Origin: Verrucomicrobium sp.
GTDB lineage: Bacteria > Verrucomicrobiota > Verrucomicrobiia > Methylacidiphilales > UBA1321
Length of the DNA: 64,000 nt
Reading direction: 5' to 3'
NCBI GenBank assembly: GCA_017849585.1
Contig: JAFIGT010000029.1
Span: forward strand, 99,382 to 163,381
The position numbers and the translations under genes are program-made. Shown here one piece after another: positions 1-7,966 of this stretch (position 1 is its first letter; the number at the start of each line of letters is the position of its first letter). Below the pieces are notes generated by a model. That model searched no databases and was not told the origin of the DNA. It saw nothing but the letters and a program-made list of their open reading frames with translations.

Positions 1-2
1 TT

Positions 3-128
3 GAAGCCTATGGATTGATTCCGCACATGGGCGGCGTAAATGTGCTCTACTTCGATGGCCATTGTGAGGGATTGACTCTGGCGCAAGTCCCCAACGACCA
101 GAGCAATCTCTTCTGGATGGGCCATTAG
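3..128 (+). CDS. C-terminal tail of a prepilin-like H-x9-DG protein (5' end outside window)
   Basis: An open frame enters from the left edge and stops at 126-128. The visible 41 residues contain the signature H-M-G-G-V-N-V-L-Y-F-D-G, a histidine followed nine residues later by Asp-Gly. This is the carboxy-terminal mark of the pseudopilin-like proteins (DUF1559 / H-x9-DG type) that are very numerous in Verrucomicrobiota, Planctomycetota and Lentisphaerota. Those proteins have an N-terminal type IV pilin methylation motif and transmembrane helix, which cannot be seen here. The final residues NLFWMGH also fit the family. The protein presumably lies at the cell envelope; its substrate is unknown. 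Confidence 0.7.
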   Translation, partial: EAYGLIPHMGGVNVLYFDGHCEGLTLAQVPNDQSNLFWMGH

Positions 129-145
129 CAACTTGCTGAGGTTAT

Positions 146-955
146 TTAGATCGGAAGGGGATGGGAGCGGCGGAAGGCGAGAGGCGTCATGCCGGTCTGC
201 CGTCGAAAAAAACGATGGAAGTACCCTGAGTCGGGCACGCCACATTCCACAGCAATATGGGAAACTTTATACCGTGTGTTTGAGAGCAAGCTCTTGGCCC
301 GTTCCAACCGCAGAATGTCGCGCAGTTGCGTGAAGGAATGGCCCGTGATTTCCTCTGTCAGATGGCTGGTTCGAGAAAGGGAAAGACCCAGATGCTTCGC
401 GAGATCGGGTAGGCGCGGGTTTTTGCGTAACTGGTCGCCGAGGAAGCGCCGGATCATTTCCTCGCGGTAGCCGCGAGCGGTGTGACTGGCAAATCGCGGT
501 GCGCGGAGTTGTTGCTCCAGATAGGCAGCGATGAGCCGCGCGGCATCGAGGGAGCGCTTGATATCGTCCGGCGAGTACCGGGGCAGCAGCGGATTGCCCT
601 TCTTGGTGCGGCGATATTGTCCGAGAAATCCGATGACCGACAGGGTGCCTTCAAAAAAAACCGGGATGATGATCTCCTCGGCACCCGCGTGACAGACATT
701 CGTGAAAATCGTTTTCCTGCGCTCGCACAAGGCGGGGACGTCACGCAGATCGCACTGGATGCAGCCCTGGCTGCGAGTCTCTTTCACTCCAAGACAAAAC
801 GAGGAATCGTGAATGCAACAGGTATCCGCCAGCGTTTCCACCTGGGTCCCTTGCGGCAACGGAGAATGAAAGACTTTGACGCAGAGCTTGAGTCCGGTGA
901 GCTGACGAATCGACTCGATAAGCGATGCGGGCGGCAGTGCAGATAGGGCAGGCAT
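146..955 (-). CDS. AraC-family regulator with PocR-type sensor domain
   Basis: This 269-aa protein has two parts. Residues about 10-150 resemble the PocR sensory domain, with a cysteine-rich segment (CC at 46-47, then C-x2-C and a later C) that may bind a ligand or metal. Residues about 165-262 form a double helix-turn-helix of the AraC type, with the second recognition region around CGVPDSGYFHRFFRRQTGMT. PocR-type regulators usually respond to small carbon compounds. It is transcribed away from the FAD oxidoreductase starting at 1047, with 91 bp between the starts, so that gene is the most likely target (inference). No clear ribosome binding site precedes the start. Confidence 0.88.
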   Translation of the reverse strand: MPALSALPPASLIESIRQLTGLKLCVKVFHSPLPQGTQVETLADTCCIHDSSFCLGVKETRSQGCIQCDLRDVPALCERRKTIFTNVCHAGAEEIIIPVFFEGTLSVIGFLGQYRRTKKGNPLLPRYSPDDIKRSLDAARLIAAYLEQQLRAPRFASHTARGYREEMIRRFLGDQLRKNPRLPDLAKHLGLSLSRTSHLTEEITGHSFTQLRDILRLERAKSLLSNTRYKVSHIAVECGVPDSGYFHRFFRRQTGMTPLAFRRSHPLPI

Positions 956-1046
956 GGGATTTCAGGTGCAAGAATAGCATGAAAGTCCATAAAAATGGAA
1001 GATTCGACATCTAGCAGCCGAAAGGGATGAAGCCTAGAGTGCGATC

Positions 1047-3947
1047 ATGCATGTGAGTCCTGCCTCCATCCCAGCTCCCCATCGGCCGGTTTTCGAAACC
1101 GTTTTCGACGCGGCGGTCTGCGGAACAGGTCTGGTAGGAATCGCCGCAGTGCAGGAGTTGGCTGCCGCTGGGCAATCGGTGTTGTTGATCGAAGCCACCG
1201 GCGATCTGCTCTGGGAAGCGACACGCGCGCTGCAAAACGGAACGTCATTAACGACGGGAAAAAATCCCGCATGGCAAGCGTGGATGGAAGAACTGGCCGA
1301 ACGGCAGGGGGTGGGTAACGATTGTTTCGATAGCGCGCTGGCCGAGGCATGGACCGCACACCACTTGCAAGCCACGCCGCAGGTGGCGACTCTTTTCCAC
1401 GCCGTGCCGGTGGCAGTCGAGCGCTCCGGGGACGGAATCGGCACCGTGATCATTGCGACGAAAGCCGGACCGCGCCGCGTGCGTGCCCGGAAATGGATCG
1501 ATGCGACAGAACGAGGCGCATTGGCGCGGTTATGCGGCGCCGAGTTGAAGTCCCGGCAACCGGAGTTCGTGCGGTCACTGATTTTGCAAGTGGCGGAAAA
1601 CGTCGCAGGTCTGGAACAAGCCGTGGCAGTTCTCGCTTCTCGCTATGCGGGAATAACGCCGCTTCTCTCGGTGCGGGAAACGGAACGGCGCTTGCAGTGG
1701 ACGCCGCAGGGATTGTGGTTTCGCGAGACGGTGGACATCGTGCGGGCATTGCGCGAGTCGATGGACCTCTGGGATCATCGATTGATTTTAAGTCAGGGCG
1801 CGATGCAAGATTACCCAATTTACCGCGCGTCCGCACGGACTATGAAGTCGCCCGCGTCGAACCTGCTGGTGCTGAGTCCCGCGCTCGTAGATGAAGTGAT
1901 AGTCACACCCGGAGACCGGTTTGCCCTCGGCGCTTCAGTGATGCAGAAACTCGATGAAGTTGCCTCGTGCGAAAACGTTCCGACCGCTGTTTCGATACCG
2001 GAACCAATCTACTCCGAAAAACTCACCGCGAGTGTGGTGGTGGCTGGAGCAGGGACGGGTGGCGCGATGGCGGCATTGGCTGCGGCACAACAAGGCGTGC
2101 CCGTCGTAACGTTCGATGCGACCGTTTTCCCCGGCGGGGTGGGCACGGGCGGGGGGATCAATGGTTATTTCCATGGCGCGACGGGCGGACTACAAAGTCA
2201 ACTCGACGCGGCGAGCGGTTGGTTAACCCTGTTATTTCGAGGTGTCGAGCCAGGACAAAAAGTAGAGCTACCGCGCCTGAGCGCATTGACTCTGGAGTCG
2301 GTACCGCCATGCCCGGAGACAGATGGCTGGCATCACGAGGCGAAAAAAATCGTGTTGCTCGAATGGTTCAAACGTCTGGGTGTGCGTTTTCTCGGCGGAC
2401 AATTGCTCAGCGACGTGCGTCAGCACAACGGCACGGTCACGGCGGTGCAGATCGCTTGTGAAGACGGAGTGCGGGAGATTGCCGCCCCGGCGTTCATCGA
2501 TGCCACGGGCGATGGCGATCTCGCCGTGCTGGCCGGAGCAGAATCAGTCCAAGGCCGTCCGGGCGATGGCCGGACGCTGGCATACAGTCAATCGGCCTTT
2601 GTGATCTCTGCGAACGGCGGGGGTCTCCAAATCACTTCACAGAATTATGATGCGGGCTGGCTTGATGCGACGGATCCTGTGGACTTGTCTCGGGGATTAT
2701 TGGAAGGTCGCGCCCAATATCTGGCGGAAAAATGGACTCGCCCGGAACGACCGGCCGCCATCGCGCCAATGATCGGCTTGCGGCAATCGCGGCAGATCGT
2801 GACGGACATCTCACTCTCGTTCGCAGATCTGATTGAACGCGCGCAATTCGACGATGCGGTGGGCGTGACCGATTCAGTCTACGACACGCACTCGGTGGAT
2901 TTTGAATTCGAGAGCGACGACGTGGCGTTTTATTACTGGGTCTGCCGCGCCTTCCGGTTTTCGGTAGGGTGCGAGTTGCCCTACCGGATGTTACTGCCAC
3001 GCGGACTGAACAATGTCTGGATCGCGTGCCGGGCGGCGGGCATGCAGGCGGAAGCCGCCTATGCGTTGCGTATGCAACGCGACATGCAGCGGCTGGGAGA
3101 AGTGTCGGGACGAGCAGCGGTCTTGATGGTGAAATCGGGAAACGATGCGCGCCAGATTGATCTGGTATCCTTGCGCGAATCGCTCAGGGCCACCGGCGCA
3201 TATACCGGCAGAAACGGGAGTGGACCGAACAGCCCGGACGATTCGGATGCGCTGGAGCGTTTGCAGCGCGGCGAGACCGGTGTGTTTCTGTGGTCGATTT
3301 TCCGACACCCGGAATGTTACCGGTCGGCGGTGATGAAATGTCTACATTCGGAAAATCTCACCACCTCGTTTCAAGCGGCGGCGATTTTGGCCTCGTGGGG
3401 CGACGCGGAGGCGGAGGCTCGCCTGCTAACGGCGATCACGACACGCGAACTGGGACCGGAACCGACACAGGAAACGCTCGGAGCCTTCGGACAGGTGATC
3501 GATATTCCGTTCTGGGTGCAGGCGGTCTTCCTGTTGCGACACGGCGGGACGACAAAATGCGCAACCGTGCTGCGTGAACTGGCCACACAGTCGGGTCTGC
3601 CGTTAAATGTCCGCACGCAAATCGCGCTCACGGTCGAGCGATTGGCCGCGCGCGGGCTATCGACGGAAGAAGGACTCGCCATTCTTGATCCGCTTCAACG
3701 CGACCCCCTCCCCGAAACGCGACTCAATCCTTCGCGCTCGTTGTGGCGTACACTGGCTGGTGAACCGCAGACAGCTTACCAGTGTCCTGTGGGAGTCGAT
3801 CCCCGTCAGGATCATGGCTGGCAATGGCAGCTCACGCTGGCGCGAGCCCGGCGTGCCTTGGGGGCAGAACTTCAGCCGGAAGCCCTGGCATATCGGAGCG
3901 ATCCGCGGGCGTTTGTGCGGCGTGCTCTCGAGTCTGTGTCGCACTAA
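1047..3947 (+). CDS. FAD-dependent oxidoreductase with two Rossmann segments
   Basis: The 966-aa product has a dinucleotide-binding glycine motif near the start (GTGLVG, residues 26-31) and a second, stronger one (GAGTGGAMAA) near residue 334, followed by a glycine-rich stretch FPGGVGTGGGINGYFHG. A later ATGDGDLAVLAGA segment near residue 484 is the usual FAD-contacting motif. This pattern matches the FAD_oxidored (PF12831) group common in Verrucomicrobiota and Planctomycetota, often found near sugar or xenobiotic catabolism genes. The last 200 residues are helical and lack the motif, perhaps a HEAT-like scaffold. No signal peptide is evident. The duplicated Rossmann start suggests a fused or degenerate first domain. 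The substrate is unknown. Confidence 0.88.
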   Translation: MHVSPASIPAPHRPVFETVFDAAVCGTGLVGIAAVQELAAAGQSVLLIEATGDLLWEATRALQNGTSLTTGKNPAWQAWMEELAERQGVGNDCFDSALAEAWTAHHLQATPQVATLFHAVPVAVERSGDGIGTVIIATKAGPRRVRARKWIDATERGALARLCGAELKSRQPEFVRSLILQVAENVAGLEQAVAVLASRYAGITPLLSVRETERRLQWTPQGLWFRETVDIVRALRESMDLWDHRLILSQGAMQDYPIYRASARTMKSPASNLLVLSPALVDEVIVTPGDRFALGASVMQKLDEVASCENVPTAVSIPEPIYSEKLTASVVVAGAGTGGAMAALAAAQQGVPVVTFDATVFPGGVGTGGGINGYFHGATGGLQSQLDAASGWLTLLFRGVEPGQKVELPRLSALTLESVPPCPETDGWHHEAKKIVLLEWFKRLGVRFLGGQLLSDVRQHNGTVTAVQIACEDGVREIAAPAFIDATGDGDLAVLAGAESVQGRPGDGRTLAYSQSAFVISANGGGLQITSQNYDAGWLDATDPVDLSRGLLEGRAQYLAEKWTRPERPAAIAPMIGLRQSRQIVTDISLSFADLIERAQFDDAVGVTDSVYDTHSVDFEFESDDVAFYYWVCRAFRFSVGCELPYRMLLPRGLNNVWIACRAAGMQAEAAYALRMQRDMQRLGEVSGRAAVLMVKSGNDARQIDLVSLRESLRATGAYTGRNGSGPNSPDDSDALERLQRGETGVFLWSIFRHPECYRSAVMKCLHSENLTTSFQAAAILASWGDAEAEARLLTAITTRELGPEPTQETLGAFGQVIDIPFWVQAVFLLRHGGTTKCATVLRELATQSGLPLNVRTQIALTVERLAARGLSTEEGLAILDPLQRDPLPETRLNPSRSLWRTLAGEPQTAYQCPVGVDPRQDHGWQWQLTLARARRALGAELQPEALAYRSDPRAFVRRALESVSH

Positions 3948-4090
3948 CCACGACGTGGCGGGTGGACTCACGGCGGACGTCATGGGAGCGTTTAAGCCCG
4001 ACAGACGCACGCAGTGAATCCACCAGCCAACGCTGAATGGTCAACATCACTTCCGGGTGACACGAATACATCATCATACGCGTGTGATCG

Positions 4091-4387
4091 TCAGAGCCCG
4101 AGGCGGGTTCTGCCAATCCCTCCCGTAATGGTTGCTTCCGGAAAGTCAGCCAAGGCCGACCGGTACGCCTGCATCGGGGTGAGCCCAAGTTGCAGGTACA
4201 ACCCGCACAGCTCCAGCACAGCCTGATTCAGGTCCAACTCCGTCGCCGGCGTGATCTTCGTCGGAAGCGGCTTGGCTTCTTCCGCCCGGTCAAAAGTGAT
4301 GTTCTTCCGCGCCGGGCTGAGCGGGATGAGCTTCTTCCGCGGGTTCCGCGGATTCTCCAACTTCGGGGGATCTATTTCCAACTTCAT
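4091..4387 (-). CDS. 98-aa hypothetical protein
   Basis: I do not recognise this protein. It is charged and proline-rich in the first half (PPKLENPRNPRKK) and has a predicted helical second half (about residues 48-85) without membrane segments. It is probably real because an AAGGAG ribosome binding site lies about 9 bases before the ATG at 4387 and because a terminator-like hairpin lies 60-90 bases upstream in the same direction. Its end faces the convergent FAD oxidoreductase gene. The role is unknown. Confidence 0.6.
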   Translation of the reverse strand: MKLEIDPPKLENPRNPRKKLIPLSPARKNITFDRAEEAKPLPTKITPATELDLNQAVLELCGLYLQLGLTPMQAYRSALADFPEATITGGIGRTRLGL

Positions 4388-4425
4388 GTGTGTTTCTCCT
4401 TTTTCTTTTTTTGAGAACCACCACC

Positions 4426-4472
4426 GGAAACAGGGGAAATAAAAAACCCACCACTGTTTCCAGTCGTGGGTT
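4426..4472 (-). promoter_or_regulatory. Possible attenuator upstream of the 98-aa gene
   Basis: On the minus strand a 7-bp stem (AACCCAC at 4466-4472 with GTGGGTT at 4445-4451) is followed by a run of T, as in an intrinsic terminator. The loop and 3' arm contain GGAAACAGTGG (4451-4461), which can pair instead with CCCCTGTTTCC (4426-4436) downstream, with 10 of 11 positions matching. The two structures exclude each other, so read-through into the 98-aa gene could be switched. Alternatively it is just the terminator of an unseen transcript. Confidence 0.4.
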
Positions 4473-4779
4473 GCTCAAATTTCGTTTTCTTATTCGATTT
4501 TATGAACCCTGCGACTGGCTCCGCGTACGGGACGCGGAAATAACGCAATAGTCAGCGCGCCAATGCATCGGTACGGCGGTAACGACTACGTTAAGTTTGG
4601 TCTGCATGAGGTTCATTGCTGCAGGAACCATACCAAAGCCGCGCGAAATTTCAAGTAACAATCGCATGACAGGTCGATTCCCCTCTCTTCTCTCGGTACA
4701 AACGGCTGCAACTAAAGTAAAAATGCCTTCGTAATTTTTTCAAATTCGTTACGCTCCTCAAAGTTGGTTCTTTTTCAGC

Positions 4780-6099
4780 ATGCTGCCCGAACTGATCACT
4801 TCCATCCCCGGCCCCCGCTCGCGCGCCCTCGCCACGCGATTGCGCGATCATGAATCGCGCAATGTCACCTTTCTCTCCCCCGGCTTCCCCGTATTCTGGC
4901 AGCGCGCCCATGGCACGAACGTGTGGGACGCGGACGGCAACCGCTTCCTCGACCTGACGAGCGGTTTCGGCGTGGCCAGCCTCGGCTATACACCGGATGT
5001 CATCGTGCAGGCGATGCAGGCACAAGCCGCAACACTTTATCACGCGATGGGCGACGTGCATCCGACCGAGGAAAAAGTGGAGCTGTGCGCGACGCTGTCG
5101 AAGCTCACTTTCGAAAGCTGGAGTGTGGGTTCCGGGAAAACGATTCTGACGAATTCGGGAAGCGAGGCGGTCGAGGCGGCATTGAAGACCGCGTTCGTTG
5201 CGACGGGTAAACCGGGAGTGATCGCGTTTCGCGGGGGCTATCACGGGCTTGGCTACGGGGCGCTCACCGTCACGGGTAATGATTTTTTCCGGAGCCGCTT
5301 TTCACCCCAGCTCGCCGAGTGGGCCCACTTCGTTCCTTATCCGAGCGAGCACGACCCACGCGATCCACTGGAGTGCTCACGTGAAATGGAGGAATTACTT
5401 CGGGCGGCGCTGCAACGCGGCACGATCGGCGCTATTCTGGTGGAACCGATTCAAGGGCGCGGCGGCGAAGTGGTCCCTCCCGAGTGGTTCCTGCCGCTGC
5501 TACGCGTGTTGGCGGATGAATTCAAGGCCGTGCTGATCTTCGACGAAATTTTCACCGGCTTTTACCGCACCGGCAAACGGTTCGCCTGCGATCACTGGGA
5601 GGTCGTACCCGACCTCGTTTGTCTCGGCAAGGCGTTGACGAGCGGTTTTCCCCTCGCCGCTTGCGTCGGTCGCGCTGCCGTGATGGACGCGTGGCCGCCG
5701 TCCGATGGCGAGGCGATTCACACCTCGACGTTTTTGGGCAACCCGCTGGGTTGCCGCATGGCTCTGACCGCGCTCGAGGAAATGGAGCGGCGCAATCTCG
5801 CGCCCAAGGTGCATGGCGTGAACAAACTGCTGCGCGCAATGTTGCAACAGGTGCAGGGACACGGAAAACCATGGGGCGCGATTCGCGGCCGGGGTCTGAT
5901 GCTCGGCTTGGAAGTGGTCGACACGCATGGCAAACCGGATTCCGCCCGTGCAGGGAGATTCATCGAGAGCTTGCTCGCGAAGGGCGTGATCATCCTCAGC
6001 GGCAGTCCCGAGCGCAATACGCTGTCGTTCACGCCTCCCTTCGATCTGAGCGCGGAAGAGATCGCGTTCGTCGGCAACGCGCTGGCCGAAGCAATGTGA
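4780..6099 (+). CDS. Class III pyridoxal-phosphate aminotransferase
   Basis: The 439-aa length and motifs fit the acetylornithine / 4-aminobutyrate / beta-alanine aminotransferase family. The residues TNSGSEAVEAALK (about 125-137) bind cofactor phosphate, LIFDEIFTGFYRTG (about 251-264) carries the Asp that contacts the pyridine nitrogen, and CLGKALTSGFPLAA (about 281-294) carries the lysine that forms the Schiff base. The start ATG at 4780 follows a weak binding site. The gene stands alone between a convergent-facing small gene and the lipoprotein gene, so the context does not say which amine and keto acid it uses. Confidence 0.9.
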   Translation: MLPELITSIPGPRSRALATRLRDHESRNVTFLSPGFPVFWQRAHGTNVWDADGNRFLDLTSGFGVASLGYTPDVIVQAMQAQAATLYHAMGDVHPTEEKVELCATLSKLTFESWSVGSGKTILTNSGSEAVEAALKTAFVATGKPGVIAFRGGYHGLGYGALTVTGNDFFRSRFSPQLAEWAHFVPYPSEHDPRDPLECSREMEELLRAALQRGTIGAILVEPIQGRGGEVVPPEWFLPLLRVLADEFKAVLIFDEIFTGFYRTGKRFACDHWEVVPDLVCLGKALTSGFPLAACVGRAAVMDAWPPSDGEAIHTSTFLGNPLGCRMALTALEEMERRNLAPKVHGVNKLLRAMLQQVQGHGKPWGAIRGRGLMLGLEVVDTHGKPDSARAGRFIESLLAKGVIILSGSPERNTLSFTPPFDLSAEEIAFVGNALAEAM

Positions 6100-6281
6100 C
6101 GTTGCTTCCAATTAGACCCTTTTCGATTTAGTAAGTCGCATTCTTTTCACGCACCCCGACGCTCTCGCAGCAACCGCATGGGAGTGCGCGCGCAAGGAGA
6201 GATCGAGGTGTGCCGCGTACGTGCCCATACTGCGCCCAGACAAAATGCCTGTATCTGGCATGAATCGGGGTACGGCGGGCA

Positions 6282-6292
6282 TGCAATCTGCA
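6282..6292. promoter_or_regulatory. TGCA-N3-TGCA palindrome, putative activator site
   Basis: TGCAATCTGCA lies about 90 bp upstream of the sigma-54-like element at 6372. The same 11-bp pattern recurs upstream of most other sigma-54-like promoters between 6 and 24 kb, which suggests the upstream activating site of an NtrC-type regulator, perhaps the one at 20232-21593. Confidence 0.5.
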
Positions 6293-6371
6293 CTCTGAAA
6301 GCGATCACCATGGTACACGCCTCTTTCTAAATAGTTGGAAGAACAATACTTCACATCGCTGCCCCCTCCCT

Positions 6372-6387
6372 TGGCACATGGTTTGCA
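6372..6387 (+). promoter_or_regulatory. Sigma-54 -24/-12 promoter
   Basis: TGGCACATGGTTTGCA matches the sigma-54 consensus TGGCAC-N5-TTGCA at every fixed position, with ten bases between the GG and GC pairs. Counting from the -12 C at 6386, transcription would begin near 6398, one base before the ATG at 6399. The ribosome binding site AAGGAG at 6388-6393 would then lie upstream of the start of transcription, so this promoter would give a leaderless mRNA or the site is used differently. Confidence 0.6.
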
Positions 6388-6398
6388 AGGAGTAAGGC

Positions 6399-6755
6399 AT
6401 GAAAAGAATCCATTGGTTAAGCATTGGTACACTGATCGTAGCCGGCAGCATGGCACCGCTCCTAGTTGGTTGCGCCAACACCGGGGAGGATCGTTACACC
6501 CAAGGCTCGAAGGAATCGCCAAGGCTGGTGGAAAAGAAGTTCCGCTTCAAGGGCACGGTTCTCTATCACCGCGACAGCCGGGACTATGCAATCCTGTCTG
6601 ATTCGGGTGATGAGTATTATCCGACGAACCTGCAATCAGTCTATCGCAAGTCGGGCTTGCGCGTTCAGGTTTATGGTGAAAGCCGTGGTTACGCGCATGG
6701 CGGACGCATGCGCGCGATCGAAATCTACGATATCACAGCGCTGTCGCCGCACTAA
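6399..6755 (+). CDS. Small lipoprotein, unknown function
   Basis: The 118-aa protein starts with two basic residues, a hydrophobic stretch and a lipobox LLVG-C (Cys25), so it should be exported and lipid-anchored. The mature part (KFRFKGTVLYHRDSRDYAIL..) is predicted to be beta-rich and could form a small OB- or SH3-like barrel. AAGGAG precedes the ATG by about 6 bases. A sigma-54 element and a TGCA-N3-TGCA site lie directly upstream, which places it in the proposed stress regulon. A stable hairpin follows the stop, then a 40-aa membrane peptide gene. Confidence 0.82.
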   Translation: MKRIHWLSIGTLIVAGSMAPLLVGCANTGEDRYTQGSKESPRLVEKKFRFKGTVLYHRDSRDYAILSDSGDEYYPTNLQSVYRKSGLRVQVYGESRGYAHGGRMRAIEIYDITALSPH

Positions 6756-6768
6756 AAAAACCGAATAC

Positions 6769-6793
6769 TTCCGGCGGAGAAGTTCCGCCGGAA
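6769..6793 (+). terminator. 10-bp perfect hairpin between two small genes
   Basis: TTCCGGCGGA (6769-6778) and TCCGCCGGAA (6784-6793) form a perfect stem with a 5-base loop, 13 bases after the lipoprotein stop. No T run follows, so it is more likely an mRNA-stabilising or partial-termination structure than a full terminator. Confidence 0.5.
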
Positions 6794-6821
6794 ATGTTCG
6801 ATTACTTTCAAATAAGATCCT

Positions 6822-6944
6822 ATGAAAACTCCATCCACTCTTCAAAAAATCCGAGGTCGCATCCCCCTCCTGCTCTTGTGGCTGCTGGGTATTCCGCTGC
6901 CGATTATCCTCCTGATCTTCCTCTTCCGCGGCTGCTCGGCGTAG
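6822..6944 (+). CDS. 40-aa single-pass membrane peptide
   Basis: ATG at 6822 opens a 40-codon frame ending at TAG 6944. The peptide has a basic start (MKTPSTLQKIRGR) followed by about 22 hydrophobic residues (IPLLLLWLLGIPLPIILLIF) and a short RGCSA tail, so it should cross the inner membrane once. Small proteins of this kind (a basic start, then P-L-L-L-L-W-L-L-G-I-P) are seen in related genomes, but I cannot name a family. It lies 66 bp after the lipoprotein gene and is probably cotranscribed. The binding site is weak. Confidence 0.6.
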   Translation: MKTPSTLQKIRGRIPLLLLWLLGIPLPIILLIFLFRGCSA

Positions 6945-7034
6945 AAGTCAGGTATCGGGCGCGATGAGATCGCGCCTGCGTCTATAACAGGATACTCTGC
7001 GCGTAGAATCCATCATGTCGCAAGACATGAACCA

Positions 7035-7928
7035 TTAGCCGACAGCCGGAACTGTCGCATCGGATTCCACGGCATCATCGGCAACGACGCGCACATCCAC
7101 CTCAATACCGAGAGCAGCATCGGCCGGGCCAGTGTACGTGCCCGCGATGGGCGAGGCTTTTTCCGGATCGCGCGAAGTCGCCACGGCAACGTGTTGTGCG
7201 CCGATGAGAATGCCCGAAGTGGGATCGAACCCTTTCCAACCTGCCCCCGGCAAATACACCTCGGCCCAAGCATGCGTGGAAGCACCACCGGCTTCGGTGG
7301 CTTCGCAGAGCATGTAACCGCTGACGAACCGGGCGGCGAGCCCCCAACAGCGGCACGCTTCGACAAAAAGCGTGGCGAAGTCGCGGCAGGAACCGCTGTT
7401 GTTCTTCAGCGTGACCGCGGGCGTCTGCACGCCAGGCTCGTCGCGGCGTTGATAGGTAAAGGTGTCGTGGATATGCTGGTTGAGATTTTGCAGCAAGGTC
7501 ATCGTCTCGATTATTTCGCCCGGTTTCCAAAATTGGGTGAGCCAGTTGGAGAGAATGTCGGCATCCTTCGGATAGATGATGTGGGTGAAGGCGGCGAGCT
7601 CGCTCTTGCTGCCGGGTTGATAGACGAAGGGATAATTCACGGCGCTTTCATCGAGCTGAAAATCGAGTGGATTGGTGTCGTAATGCTGCAGCACGAGTTC
7701 GCTGTAGATCATGAGCTGGTCCGCCGGCTCGGTGAAATCCACCTTGGCAATGCTGTTGCCGTTGACGTCGCGTAACCAGTGGATGTTGTGTGCCGGCGTG
7801 ATCTCCAGAATGGAGCTTTCGATGTGCAGATCGTGCCCCTCGCGGGGCCGGACCATGATGAGGTGCGGTCCAAATTCAACACGCTGTTTATAGCGGTAAG
7901 TGGTGCGATGCTGGATGCGGATTTTCAT
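7035..7928 (-). CDS. Transglutaminase-like protease-fold protein
   Basis: The 297-aa protein begins with the beta-rich bacterial transglutaminase N-terminal domain (MKIRIQHRTTYRYKQ, residues 1-85) and continues with a transglutaminase core. The catalytic triad is visible: Cys181 in SGSCRDFATLF, His219 in STHAWAEVYLPG and Asp235 in GFDPTSG. Members are cytoplasmic and most act as proteases or amide-modifying enzymes of unknown substrate. It starts 38 bp after the upstream glucan enzyme gene, so the two form an operon, which is common for this family beside alpha-E and glucan genes. Length is normal. Confidence 0.92.
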   Translation of the reverse strand: MKIRIQHRTTYRYKQRVEFGPHLIMVRPREGHDLHIESSILEITPAHNIHWLRDVNGNSIAKVDFTEPADQLMIYSELVLQHYDTNPLDFQLDESAVNYPFVYQPGSKSELAAFTHIIYPKDADILSNWLTQFWKPGEIIETMTLLQNLNQHIHDTFTYQRRDEPGVQTPAVTLKNNSGSCRDFATLFVEACRCWGLAARFVSGYMLCEATEAGGASTHAWAEVYLPGAGWKGFDPTSGILIGAQHVAVATSRDPEKASPIAGTYTGPADAALGIEVDVRVVADDAVESDATVPAVG

Positions 7929-7966
7929 GGGTGATAAATCGTTAAGGGATCAATAATGAGCGCAGT

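Noticed and set aside
4440..4660. Structured RNA such as tmRNA between 4440 and 4660
   Set aside because: No tRNA-like ends or tag frame were found; only the terminator-like hairpin is supported.
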